Positions 44,799-56,169 of a DNA stretch of 64,000 nucleotides are shown here, piece after piece (the first letter of the stretch is position 1; each line of letters opens with the position of its first letter). This stretch comes from Congeria kusceri (Eukaryota; Mollusca; Bivalvia; Myida; Dreissenidae). Below the pieces are notes generated by a model that worked only from the letters and a program-made list of their open reading frames with translations, searched no databases and was not told where the DNA came from. Location: assembly GCA_027627225.1 (NCBI GenBank), contig JAPFQT010000086.1, forward strand, positions 496,001 to 560,000. Direction: 5' to 3'. Position numbers and translations under genes: made by a program.

Positions 44799-45569
44799 TT
44801 ATTCTCCCCACGAATTACAATTAGTGGTTCTCTTAAGTTGTTGACTTTTACCACTGAGGGCCCTTGAAGAATCATTTGGCGAATATAGGAAACCCTGTTT
44901 GGCAGAATTTGTTGTCTTTGGAAGTGGCACAGATTGGTCGACTTCATACTGCTTGTATCTCCCTCTTCGCCCTTGAATATCTGTAGTAAATACAACCCAT
45001 TAGACAATGAGAGGACTACATTGAGTTCTTTAAAACATTTAAATGTAAAGGGTACTATGTTGCATTTGTTAACCACTCACCTGTTTGTCCCAAAGAAACA
45101 AGTAAAAAAGGCCCGTAATTTATACAACTGTCAGCTAAAGTTATTCTGCTTGTTCTACACAGTCGCCATATGATAGTAAGTTTGAAATCAATAGCTGATA
45201 ATCTTCAGAAGAAAACTTTTAAAAGTGGACCTCAACCAAAAAATAGCTGGCAATGATCAGGGGCTGTATCATCTATCCCCCCCCCCCTGTAACTTGTAGC
45301 CCACTTAAATAAGACTGTGATAATGAAAATGTGCACACAGTTATAAAATTACAACAACCAACTATATAAAGTTTTTAACCATTTTCAGAAATATAGTAAA
45401 ACTATGTAATAAACGACCAACTGTTACCTATTTTCAATACTGGATGGAATGTACTGATGTGTTCAATCAGTGTTTGCTTTCTACTCAATATCTTCTGACA
45501 CTGTTCATCTGGACACTGCCATTTGTTTTCATTAATCTGACAGGTACTGATGCACAGCGGTACATCCAT
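44799..45569 (-). CDS. small single C2H2 zinc-finger protein (two coding exons)
   Basis: Coding exons are 45569-45428 (ATG, donor aaaatag|gtaaca, phase 1) and 44980-44799 (acceptor tttactacag). Joined, they give 107 aa ending at TAA 44801-44799. The protein starts MDVPLCISTCQINENKW and contains C19-x4-C24-x12-H37-x4-H42, a classical C2H2 finger apart from the four-residue CC spacing. The C-terminal 60 residues are basic and polar, without a known domain. One finger alone rarely fixes DNA specificity, so a partner or RNA/protein binding is possible. AATAAA overlaps the stop codon. The 5' non-coding exon lies near 46.5 kb, head-to-head with the BEN-like gene. The second-exon frame is set by the phase of the first, and another frame there is also open. 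Confidence 0.6.
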
Positions 45570-46437
45570 TCTGAAAAAGAACACATTATATTGCGCTTGT
45601 AAATAATTATATATAAATTTGCCATGTAAGTGTTGGTGGTGGGGGGATTATTTTAACTAAGTAAAATAAGTTAAAAACGTTCTAACCCCATTCCGGGAGG
45701 CTTCCGATATAATGCAATATTCATTTTCCGCAGATCCAGCATGCTTGTATACAACCACTAGTTTATAGACATGAGATCGTCATGTCTATTTTACATGTAC
45801 TACACAATTTTGGTACAAAAGACCAGATACACGCTGCGTCTTCTCTCCAGAATAGACACCAACCATGTATATTACGTCACTTATCGCGACCTTTGGTCAA
45901 GGTAAAGCTCTCGCTGTTTTTTTTTCCGATTTGATCATGATTCGTGACGCTTTCGCCAACCAGTTCAAGTGCATCTAGATTCAACAGTGCGTCATCGGAC
46001 GTATCGGTATACAACATTATTGGTTAATGCATACACAGTTTCAGCACCTTGCGAATACAAAATGCACGATTTTCATGAGGTGAGTCACGGCGACCATACC
46101 GAATTGACGCGATTTTCTATTCTAACAAAACACGTTTTATCATTGAAATACGTGTCTTTTAATTAAAATCGACCGTGATAAATTAAGGCGTCATTTACGA
46201 AGAATGCTCATCAAACCCCCATCGCTTGTACGTTTATAAAAATAAGTAAACACTTAACCCTGTTATAATATATTGTAATATAATTTAAGCCTATTTAAAT
46301 TATTCATAGTCTACATAGAAAATCCCAAATGTTTCAATATAAAACAAGAAACCGCATCGATCTTTTCGGAAGTTCTGCATTCTCCCATTTAAGACGCACT
46401 AACACTAAAACTTTTGAAAAATGCAAAAAGTACTCAC

Positions 46438-46540
46438 CTGCCACTGTTTCTTCGGATTAACAAGAATACCTTCGTTCAAATGTAGAAATTAACTTCTGTA
46501 TAGTTTGCAGATTAAAACCACAATGACACTCGGCGATTTC
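46438..46540 (-). other. 5' non-coding exon of the C2H2 gene
   Basis: The minus strand reads acagtggcag|gtgagtac, a near-perfect donor at 46438/46437. It would join to the acceptor ttctttttcag at 45572-45571, one base before the ATG at 45569. The transcription start is not defined; 46540 is an estimate. Confidence 0.5.
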
Positions 46541-46784
46541 CGAAAATAGATATCATTGCAAGAATTAGCCATCTTCATTGGAAGGCTGGGTATAAGGAAA
46601 CCAATGAAAATCATCGATGCATTTTCTGGGGAAAAAGAGGCACGTCATGTGATGAAATTATTTACATATCAGTTCTATGTTTGGACCAGATTGGTTACAG
46701 CGATTGGTTGTCTTACGATTCCAGAGAGTGCAAATATCTCAGAAATTGTAACTCAGTCTGGTATTGAGGCGCAATTTTCAAAAC
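46541..46784. promoter_or_regulatory. putative bidirectional promoter with CCAAT boxes
   Basis: The interval between two divergent first exons holds CCAAT/ATTGG words at 46577-46581, 46601-46605, 46690-46694 and 46703-46707, in both orientations, and no TATA box at a fitting place. Multiple CCAAT boxes are typical of compact divergent promoters in animals (NF-Y sites). A 79-codon frame across it has no support as a gene. Confidence 0.45.
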
Positions 46785-46974
46785 ATGGCGGATAAGAGTG
46801 ACATTGCTTTGGTTCTTTGGGTGAATGATATTCCTATCAGAGGTGGAGTGTTAAAATTGACTGATATAACATCCCCTCGGCGTGAATTTGTTGAATACAG
46901 ACAGGGAGAAAAAGTTACAGCACGATGCCGAGGTTTCAAAGGAAATCACGAGTGTTTGTTAGCCAGAATAGGCG
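46785..46974 (+). CDS. BEN-domain-like gene, exon 1
   Basis: The ATG (aacATGgcgg, fair Kozak context) opens 63 codons plus one base before a strong donor (ggcg|gtgagt). The protein starts MADKSDIALVLWVNDIPIRG and goes on with HECLLARIG at its end. The earlier in-frame ATG at 46764 has no better context and lies in the promoter interval. The exon has no defined domain; similar leaders precede BEN domains in several invertebrate proteins, which I cannot verify here. Confidence 0.6.
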
Positions 46975-48294
46975 GTGAGTCTTCTCTCTCACTTTTCATT
47001 CTCTGTCGACCCTTTTGTTGTGATCAATACAAGATAATTAATAGACAATCTATTTTCATACCATCTGCGATCTATTCTCCGATATGTTGTTGTTGTTTTT
47101 GTGTGTAAAATATGTGTGATAATTACGATTTACATCATGGTTCAAATCTCAAAACACGAACAAGGAAATTAAAGTTATAACTTAATAATTTTATTTTATA
47201 GGCAAGACGTCGATCCAAATTTAGCAAACTCAGTTTTTTTCAACTTCATGAAATAACAGAAACAATGGAATTGATCGTGTGGTAGATTGCTTTATAAACT
47301 ATATTTGCCGTAACATTTGGTCTAATTAAAATATCTTGTTCAAATTTTGAATATTTTTTTTGCCTTGGAAATCCGATTATACACAATAACACTAGACACC
47401 ATAATAAATCTGTATTTGATACATTTTATTTAAGTTGACGTTTTTTCCCTTAATAAATTAACCAACGAACATGCTGTAAATCTATCAATTACAATTTCAA
47501 TGCCTTACAAGTTACATAAGTCTCGATAATAATTATTTGCATTTTAATTTAAGTTCGTGTTTAAGATTCAAACACCAAATTATTTGTATTGCATTTAACA
47601 TATAAAAATTAGACCATTTTTATTCAATTCAAACAATTTGTCATAATCGCATTATTTTTTCTAAAAATTTGGTACGAACCGCACTCGAACAAATCATACA
47701 TTCGTACCTACTTCGTACCCATCGAAAATTACGAAATAATAAATATTATATACTCAAATACTTTACATTCGTTTCATAAAAAACATACAAAATTAAATTG
47801 TTTACCATACGAACATATTTGTCTACTCGATGTTAACAATGTGTTGCATACGTGAGTAATTTCGTTTCGCATTTCGGGCACCTGCTAAATTTGTTCGTCC
47901 CATTGTCCCAAATGGCTTACTAATAATTATTTTTTGTCAATTTATTTAAAGTAACTTTATGAAATCAATTTTAAATCTACAAGATATTTACCTACACGTG
48001 GATTCAAATCAGGATTATTTATAAACTGAGTGTTATTGTTGGAAATTTGACCGATTTTCTGCAGATTTTGGGGGGAAATCAGAAAATTTGTTTTCTTGAT
48101 ATTTTATTTATTTGTTTAACTTTTTATTTACAGATGTTTTCTATCCCTTATAATGACTTATTTCAAATAAGTTATAAGCCTACGTGTACAGTACTGCAGT
48201 ACAGATAGAATTAAGTGGCTACAGACTACTGTACTACAGTAGTGTAGTGAAGTACATCATTTAAAAATATATTACAATTATGTTTTACGGGCAG
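46975..48294 (+). other. intron 1 of the BEN-like gene
   Basis: GT-AG intron of about 1.3 kb, AT-rich, with a run of tacagtactgcagtacag-like words near 48188-48250 and no other recognised content. Confidence 0.55.
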
Positions 48295-49199
48295 GTAACG
48301 AAAGGAAGGAAGAGTTTGAACATCTTCTGGTGGGAAGCAGTTTCATCCAAATTCTGGATGAGTTTGGATTGCACATGTAAGTATTGGCATTCTAATACAT
48401 ATTTCAAAGTACCTAATAAGATCAAATGCCTTGTCAGTTAACATTTTTTAAATTATATAAGTATTGTTTTCAAAAGTTTACTTTATTTAATCATTGTTGA
48501 TTGTTATCAAAGGTATTGCTTTTATACTTACTCACTGTCATGAGGCGAATTTTGTAGTGTGGGGAAACTGCTCCATTAATATTAAATGATGGTTTATTTC
48601 ACTACCTAAAGTTATGAACTTTTCACAGTTGTTGGATATTTGTTTTTAAAAGAACTTTCATAATTTTTGAAGCCGCTTACTGTTAGTCATTTTGTTTAGT
48701 TCCATATTTTGTTGTTTTTTTACAGATATACAATATCGTGAATCCAAGCCAAAAGGTGGTGAACACTAATAGCAGCCAAATGCAGTTTCTAATTGTAAGC
48801 AAAGCATGCTTAAATGTCATACCTTCTAATTCATTAGCCATTTTCTGGTAAATTAATGATAGTTTTTTACTGTTTCATGTTTTTTTGAAAAAAAATCATG
48901 TTATTCTCAAAACTCAGGGTCACACGAGTGATGAAATGTTAAAACATTGTTTAACTGAAATACTAAAAGGCGTTTTAAATATTTGGTAATTTGACATGAC
49001 AGGAAAATCCATGCCATAAGACATCTACCAGCGGTTTCCAGCAGTGGCAGATGTCATCGCCCACATCCCAGCACTGGGGAACTGCAAATGCTGAGGTTCA
49101 AACACCACGCAAACAGCAACCCGAAAGAAATGTCGTAGATGCCTTTTACCAGGCCAGCAACTGCCAGCTACCACATGTACATATGGTGGATATACCAAG
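48295..49199 (+). CDS. BEN-domain-like gene, exons 2-4 (frame not fully resolved)
   Basis: Exon 2 (48295-48376; acceptor acgggcag, donor cacat|gtaagt) continues frame from exon 1: RKEEFEHLLVGSSFIQILDE. Exon 3 has a strong acceptor at 48726, but joining there leads to a stop. Starting at the weak AG before 48749 keeps the frame (QKVVNTNSSQMQF) to the donor aatt|gtaagc at 48794. Exon 4 (49003-49199; acceptor catgacag, donor ccaag|gtaaat) is open in one frame (QQWQMSSPTSQHWGTANAEV ... ERNVVDAFYQ), a Q/S/T-rich linker. Exon 4 leaves in phase 2, whereas exon 5 needs phase 0. This could be an unseen alternative site, a sequence error or gene decay. Confidence 0.45.
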
Positions 49200-49333
49200 G
49201 TAAATTATATCATGTTTATGTTGAGGAAAAAAAATCATATTATATTATGCATTGTTACATGTTCTTTTTCTTGCTATCAGAAACCACCCATAGATTTAAT
49301 GTATATGATATAGAAATTGTTTTTGTTTGACAG

Positions 49334-49923
49334 TCTCAGTTGGTTGAGGAGATTGCCTGCTACGGTATTGAGGATTACCCAAAGGCAGCGAAAAGATTGT
49401 TCCGCCGCCTATACAAGGAGGAAGAGTACCTGGGCAGGACACTCACCGGAACCAGGGCAAACAATCAGTACGATGGACGGCCAGCCATCAGAGACTTGTC
49501 AAAAATGGCAATTATATATGGTAAAACTTGACTCGTGTTTGCTCAGTGTCTTGAAAGATGATCCATTGTAAACCTTTAATTGAACTAAAATATAAGCAGA
49601 CAAGTGTTGAATAATGAATTTAGATCTGCAGATGCATGTAGGAAGCTAGTTAATACATTACAAATGAATATTTTGTTTAATTTTTGATGATGATGATGAT
49701 GTTAAAAAGTTTCATGTACCCAACGGCAACCACATGGTAAACAAATATTATTCCTTTTGATAGACAGCATTGCACTAGATAAAGATCAGTTAATATTGCA
49801 GAACTGGTTGTGTTTTTTTTAGAAATCATGAAAGAGCAGTATCAAGTATCTGCCGTCCAGGTACGAGAGAAGTTACGAGATGTACTCAAACCAAGCAAGG
49901 CAAAGCCAAAGAGGCCAATTTGA
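49334..49923 (+). CDS. BEN-domain-like gene, exons 5-6 (domain core and stop)
   Basis: Exon 5 (49334-49520; acceptor gtttgacag, donor tatatg|gtaaaa) and exon 6 (49823-49923; acceptor ttttttttag) join cleanly in phase 1. They encode LVEEIACYGIEDYPKAAKRL, FRRLYKEEEYLGRTLTG, then RPAIRDLSKMAIIYEIM, QYQVSAVQVREKLRDVLK and a basic tail KPSKAKPKRPI before TGA. The pattern 'A..L...LF..EE..G...TG......L...K...I...M...Y.....Q.R..LR' fits the C-terminal half of BEN domains, which bind DNA or chromatin proteins in transcriptional repressors. The call rests on pattern only. Other alpha-helical DNA-binding domains remain possible. Confidence 0.6.
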
Positions 49924-50111
49924 CGTATAAATCGGAAGGAAATTTACTCAGTTAACACCAAGCTCACCAAGGACAAATGGACATTAATTTTAGCGATTTT
50001 TTTCTGATTTTATGTCTTTTGTGTAAATATTGTATATAAATTTTATACCCGTATTACGCCGTACAGGGTCAGTACGAAGCCATGTAACAAACTTACTAAG
50101 TACCAATCTTT

Positions 50112-50117
50112 AATAAA
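50112..50117 (+). terminator. polyadenylation signal of the BEN-like gene
   Basis: AATAAA in tctttaataaaaatgcc, 189 bases after the stop codon and the first such hexamer downstream of it. Confidence 0.55.
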
Positions 50118-50424
50118 AATGCCAATATTTTAAAGAATTATGTTACTTGATATTTACTACTACTGATGTAAAAGCAAGTATTCTGTTTGAGGTAAGATAA
50201 TAGTTATTGCATCCCCCCGATTGTCATTGTATTTGATTAGTGTACTTTATCGATATCAGTGTCTGCAAATATAATCTCAACACTTACCAGTGCTTTTTTT
50301 ATCAATTACATCCAATGTGTGGCTTATTAAATACATCAGACAAATACTATTCTGGTGAAATTGGTTTGTTCAACTTTCTAATATATTTCTTATTGTATGA
50401 AATCATATTCAGCTATTTTTAGGG

Positions 50425-50790
50425 ATGCTGGAAACAGGCTGGAATATTTTCCATGGTTTTCCATCAATGCTGGACTATATACCATGGTAAATATTCCAGC
50501 CTCAATGTGTTAGCAGGACCATGGAAAACCCTGGAAAAAATTCCAGCCTTTCAGTTCCAATACTCCATGTATATGGAAAAGCATGGACAAAATTCCATGC
50601 TTTTCCATGGAAAGCATGGAAAATATACCATGCAGCATGAAAAATATTCCATGTTTTACCAGCATATTTTCCAGCGATTTCCAGCCTATTTTTTTCCAGC
50701 CTCAGCATGGAAAAGGCTGGAAATTTAGTTCCAATACTCCAGCCTCATATTTTCCATGGAATTCCATGGAAAAACATGGAACTTTTTCAC
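50425..50790. repeat. second degenerate array of TTCCATGGAA / CTGGAA words
   Basis: The composition matches 43405-43690: ccatgg, catggaaa, ttccagcct and ggctggaa in both orientations. Here the interval is longer and more regular (attccatggaaaaacatgg). Overlapping open frames on both strands are artefacts. Confidence 0.8.
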
Positions 50791-51271
50791 CCGGGGAAGG
50801 TTTACTTGTAAGAAACAGGTATTTCACAAACACACCAGAATGTATAATTAGATTAGAATGGCTCGATAGAAGGATAATTTATTACAAAAGAATTCACCGG
50901 GGAGGGGGATCACATTAATCTAGAGCTATTCAAATCTTGAAGCATCTACTGCATTGTTTTCAAACTTCCTTATCGTTTGTTGGACCATAGAACGATCGTA
51001 TGGCATATTAATTTCCACTAAAGCTGTTTGCTTTATATACAACTGAAATCTCAAAAAGAGCTTTAAGCCTGAGATATTTTAAACATCAATATGTAAATAA
51101 ATTTGTGGTTTTGCCTTTGTGCTTTGACAATTCATTTCACATTTCAATTTAAGCCGTCAAGTCAGTCGCAACTAAATTTCTTAAATTCACAGTTTATACA
51201 TTATAAAGCTTAACCTCTTCAAACTTTTCAGCATTTTACTTCATTTGACTTTCGACCGATACCAGTATTTA

Positions 51272-51853
51272 AACAAGATTCTTTGTTTGATAAACACACA
51301 CGCCCCAGGTTGGTGCTGGATAGCCCATTTCTTATTCCAAATTAGGTCAAGGTCAAAGTGAGGTTGGGTGATATAGGTGGATTGGGGATAGTCGGAAGCA
51401 ACAACTGTGTAAGTATCCAATGTTGTAGCCAGCGGTGTTGATGCTAGATGAAACGGTAAAATCTAGTTAACCAAAAACAGCCCATTTGAATTATTCTAAG
51501 TGCAAATTAGGTCAAGGTCAAAGTGAGGCTGGGTGATATGGGTGGATTGTGAACGGTCATAAGTAACAACTGTGTTGTAGCTGCAAGCAGTGTTGGCGCT
51601 AGACAAAACGGTAAAATCTAGTTAACCAAGAAACAGCCGATTTAAATTATTCCTAATTGCAAATTAGGTCAAGGTCAAAGTGAAATTGGGTGGATAGGGA
51701 ATGGTTATATGTTTAAGTATGCAAGTGTTGTAGTATAAGCGTTGTTGGTGCTAGATGAAACTGTAAAATCTACTTAACCTTGTCATTGACGGAAGTACAG
51801 ACAGACAGACGGACGGACGATGGGATTACTCTATGCCCCCGAAGGGAATAAAA
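51272..51853 (+). mobile_element. Helentron/DINE-like element (TATGCCCCC type), copy 2
   Basis: acaagattctttgtttgata with a slightly worn 5' hairpin, three core units (aagc.gtgttgg.gctagac) and the end gacagacagacggacggacg ... tatgcccccgaagggaataa. Compared with 26152-26922 it has one core unit fewer. Confidence 0.7.
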
Positions 51854-51859
51854 ATTTGT

Positions 51860-53430
51860 TTTCGGTGCGATAACGGGTTATACCATGACGGAAAGGGAGA
51901 CAATATTTACCTGAGCGCTTGCATGAGATCAAGCAAATATACTCTATATATACAAAGATCAGAGGCAACACATAAAACTTTACAGTGGGTTGCATACATT
52001 TTGCATAGGGAATCAGCATATAAAGTTTTGAGGGTGTCATTATTTGATTGTTGATCTCCAGTATGATATGGATCTTATAGTTTAGTGTCCCCATGAAATC
52101 ATGTAATTGCAAGATATTTTGAAATAGCCTACTGAAATTTATATTCTATACTACAAAACTAGTAAATATTATGACCACTTTTATCACTTTTATCAATTTT
52201 GTTAAGGAAATGGTACACAATTATTTATTACTTATATTATGTTATTTATATTTTGTTATGAATGTTCAGGTCTGGAATGGGCGCTGAAGTATAACAGACT
52301 AGGAAAGCAATTCATTGGATTTTAAAAATAACAATGTGACTTGGCGCCTCAAACGATATGTGATATCTGACACTTAAATCAATCACACAATGAGTATTTC
52401 TGAACAGTTATCATAATGGTTTATTTAATGGATCAGGGGCCATATTACAGAATCATCTCAAGTTAATCTTAAGTACTTTCAATTATAATTTAGTTAACAT
52501 TTTGGGAATGTAATATTTCCAAAACCTCATATAAAGTGGTGAATCCTTTTTACAGATGGGTTAACCGACAGTAAATTACTGGGGAAGGCAAAACTATTTG
52601 AATATTCGAATGAATGATCGTTATTCAAATAGTTAAAACACTAATAGAATATTTGCGAATTTGTGTTGCTTTTAAAAACATTAATTTATTGATTGTAGAG
52701 TTTTCTGTCAAACTTAAAGCAGTAATTCACCCGTAGATACAGAAACCCGTGTTTTAATAGATTAGCCACGTGTCATGTGTCAGACAAAGATATTGATAAA
52801 TGCACCGGTCTGTGTCAGCGGTCAGCGTCTTGTAGAAGAGTGATTCATATTAAATGAATCTAGAAATGTATTATTCGAATAATCATTATTTCAAAGTATT
52901 TTTATCCGTCCTGACGACTTCCAAATAATGTTGTTTGGCTGCATTGCGATTCGCATGATCACATTTTTTTTATATATTTCGACTGTAGCTACATAGTTGT
53001 ATCTGAACAAATATGCTGCATAATTCTTTCTTTAATTGATGTAGAAATTTATCAGTATGCATACTTATTAAAATATACTAAACCAAGAAAAAAACTTTCA
53101 TAAAGTACATGCCAAATTGTCACCTTTTCGTTAGAGATGTACACACATAAATGCACATGGTTAATGAAATTTGAAAAATCCGACGGTTCATCCCAGTAGA
53201 TTCAAAAGATAAACTTATACAACAAACCGAAGATTTCTGTCAAATCTATTCTAACTTAAAAATATTATTTACATTCAAACTCAGCAAAAGTTTCTGTTTT
53301 GGTTCAGTATAGTTTAAATATTTATTGATAGATAAACCAAACAAAGAAGTCAACTTGGCATTGATAATTCTTACAATTTCTAAGAAATTCTTTACTTAAT
53401 GTATGTTGATCAGCAACATTTGGGGGAATG
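51860..53430. other. unassigned AT-rich stretch
   Basis: Apart from the diverged block at 52030-52150 (relative of 42900-43010), no gene or repeat family was recognised. Confidence 0.45.
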
Positions 53431-53440
53431 AATTTAACAG

Positions 53441-54602
53441 ACAAGAGGGCCATCATGGCCCTGGGTCGCTCACCTGAGTTTAATCAATCATAATCAAACA
53501 TTTTAGTGCAATTATTTCAAAAATTCAGCTAAAGGTTATACAATCTTTTCAAAGTTGTCAATAAGGACATTAAGGAAACAGGCCCCGATCCCTGGTGGCC
53601 ATTTTTTCTAACAAATCCAACAATTGTTAAGTCTTTTTGTAGACGACACCCCCAAGGACCATTTCTATGAAATTTTTTCCAAATCCAGTGTTTCTGACTA
53701 GATGATTTTTGAAGTTTTCAATATATAGATATAGGCCCCGTCCCCTGGAGGCCATGTTTTTTAACAAATAAAAATAAATTGAAGTATTTTGGTATAGGAC
53801 CACCCAAGAAACATTTATGTGAAATTATTTTGAAATCCAACCGGTGATTTCTGACAAGAAGATTTTTAAAGTTTTCAATATAGCCATATAAGGAAACAGG
53901 CCCTGACACCTGGTGGCCATGTTTTTTAACAAATCAAAATAATTTGAAGTATTTTGGTAGAGAAAAACCCAAGGAAAATTTTTGTGAAGGAGAATGTCTG
54001 TGAAAATATTTCCAAATCTAACCAGTGCTTTCTGACAAGAAGATTTTTAAAGTTTTCAATATAACCATATAAAGAAAAAGGCCCCGCCTGCCTGGTCGCC
54101 ATCTTTTTTTTACAAATCAAAATAATGTGAAGTATTTTGGTAGAGAACCACCCAAGGAAAATTTCTGTGAAATTATTTCCACATCCTAGCAGCGGTTTCT
54201 CACAACAAGAGTTAACAAGTTTTCTATATAAGGAAAAATGCCCCGCTCCCACTGGCAGCCATGTTTTTTAACGAATCAAAATAATTTTTAAGTCTTTTGC
54301 TAGCGGACCACCCAAAGAACATTTCTGTAAATTATCTGAAATCCAACCCGTGGTTTCTGACAAGAAGATTTCATTTTCAATAAAGCGTTATACCCTGGGT
54401 CCATGTTTTTTAACTAATCAAAATAATTTGAAGTACCAACATAACAAATCAGGTTAACTTCCACCAAGCACTTTCCGAGGAGAAGATTTTGTAAGTAATT
54501 GTTGACAACGGACTACGACGACAGACGACAACTTCTGACAACGGACAACAACTGACCACAAAAGCTTACCCATGAGCACTTCATGCTCAGGTGGGCTAAA
54601 AA
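53441..54602 (+). mobile_element. Helentron/DINE-like element (GCTCACCTGAG type), copy 4
   Basis: It starts acaaga with a perfect hairpin GGGCC-ATCAT-GGCCC (53447-53461) and GCTCACCTGAG (53468-53478). It ends with the hairpin GAGCA-CTTCA-TGCTC and ctcaggtgggctaaaaa. Core units of about 170 bp contain ggccatgttttttaacaaat, gaccacccaaggaac and tttctgacaagaagattttt. The unit type is the same as the second type in the long element at 28.5-31.2 kb. Confidence 0.7.
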
Positions 54603-54901
54603 GCCCAGTGTTAGGTCTACTGCACACCAGACATCATAACATTAGCAGTGTCTACAAGACTCCACCGCTATTTCTGGAATATCAAATATGGAGAACATAA
54701 CGAAAACGTGCGATTGTGATATGTATCCATATACATCACTTCACTATTGCAAATTAATTTATCAGTACATAACGTAATTTATATGCATTATTATACATAA
54801 ATGCACTTATTTAATGTGTCTTAGCCATAATTATTCCAAACATGTTACAAATCAATTCTCCGTAATGTTGTTGTTTTATGACCTTTCTTTTATGACCAGT
54901 G

Positions 54902-55674
54902 CAGTGTTCTGCCATGAATTTGGATTTTTGGGGACAAGGGCCCTCTAGGCTTGAAAAAGTGGGGACAAATTACAAAAATGTAGGGACACAGACAAAAAAA
55001 GTTGTTCACCTCATGAATATTCCCAAAGCAGATTTTTGTTTTGAAAAGTACGTTCTAGCTGTTTTCATTCATGTTTGTTGTTATTTTCTGTTCAAAAAAG
55101 TATTAATACATAATATTGTGTTCTTAATTAATTCATAACGTTCTGTTGATCAATGTTACACTGCATTCTTAAATACCTGTATAACCTTGCATTATTAATT
55201 TAGATTTGAACAAATAATAAAATCCGTTATAAACACAAGGCGTTAATAATGAAACCTGTTAAAACTACAAAGTGTAACAGTGTTACATCATCAATTAGCC
55301 GGGCATCCAAAACTGCAAGCCGTTAGCAACACTCATAGCAACGGTGTCGGTAATTCGACTTCAAAAGTCTTTGATGTTTCTGCCGAAATGCGGCTGTCGT
55401 CTAGCAGCTTTTCGCTGAAAAGCTTGTTCATGCTTACAAATATCGATTGATACAACTGTATCAGACCTGTTCAAGCGCTGCCAATAAAGCGTTAATGAAT
55501 TAGTATTTTAGTGAAAAAATTGGTTATAAATTGACGTCGAGATAAATAATATAAATTTTACTAAATACGCCGAATGATATACTTGTAAATTGTGTGGGCC
55601 CGCGGACCCTCTTACAAAAATTTGGTGGGGACAAATCGTTTATTTTTGCACCAATGCCGCACGGCAGAAAACTG
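54902..55674. mobile_element. hAT-like non-autonomous element
   Basis: The left end CAGTGTTCTGCCATG and the reversed right end CAGTTTTCTGCCGTG are related 15-base terminal repeats beginning with CAGTG/CAGTT, as in hAT elements. The 8-base flanks gaccagtg and gccccatg agree at 5 of 8 positions, a possible worn target duplication. The right flank is exactly where the segmental duplication resumes. No transposase frame is seen. Confidence 0.45.
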
Positions 55675-55910
55675 GCCCCATGTATATGGACATATATCTT
55701 ACGTGATTTCTGAATACAATAAGAATTTTGTTATTTTTCAAAATGGTACATTACATTCATACTGATTTAATGTTTACTACTAATGTTCATTTGCCTGCAA
55801 GTGTCATCGATGACCAGTGTTTATATTATTACAAGTTTTTGTGCAATCATTATAAAACTTCAGTTTAGTGTTAGTAGGCAAAAACGGAAGGTTAACCTTT
55901 GCAGTGCTGA

Positions 55911-55928
55911 GACCGGATATATCCGGTC
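55911..55928. repeat. 18-bp perfect palindrome
   Basis: GACCGGATATATCCGGTC reads the same on both strands. A half-related gagaccggatatttcgacc follows at 55951-55969. It lies in the insertion within duplication copy B. Confidence 0.8.
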
Positions 55929-56169
55929 AAGCTATGGGTAACCTGTTCCATGATGAGACCGGATATTTCGACCAAATCTTGTATTCCTTATGTCCTCCAC
56001 TTTTGGTCATTTTGCCATAAATTCAAGACTGACATCCAAATTGCTGTATATAATCCAATTCCTAATATAAAATTATGTTTAATTATTTCTATTTTCCAAC
56101 CCCATTTACACTGTATACAAGAGAAAAATGCTGAATTCGCATTAAAGCCGGAATTTTCATTTTCCGATG

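Noticed and set aside
46556..46795. 79-codon plus-strand frame upstream of the BEN-like ATG
   Set aside because: It ends just past the BEN-like ATG in another frame and overlaps the divergent promoter interval; no domain is seen.
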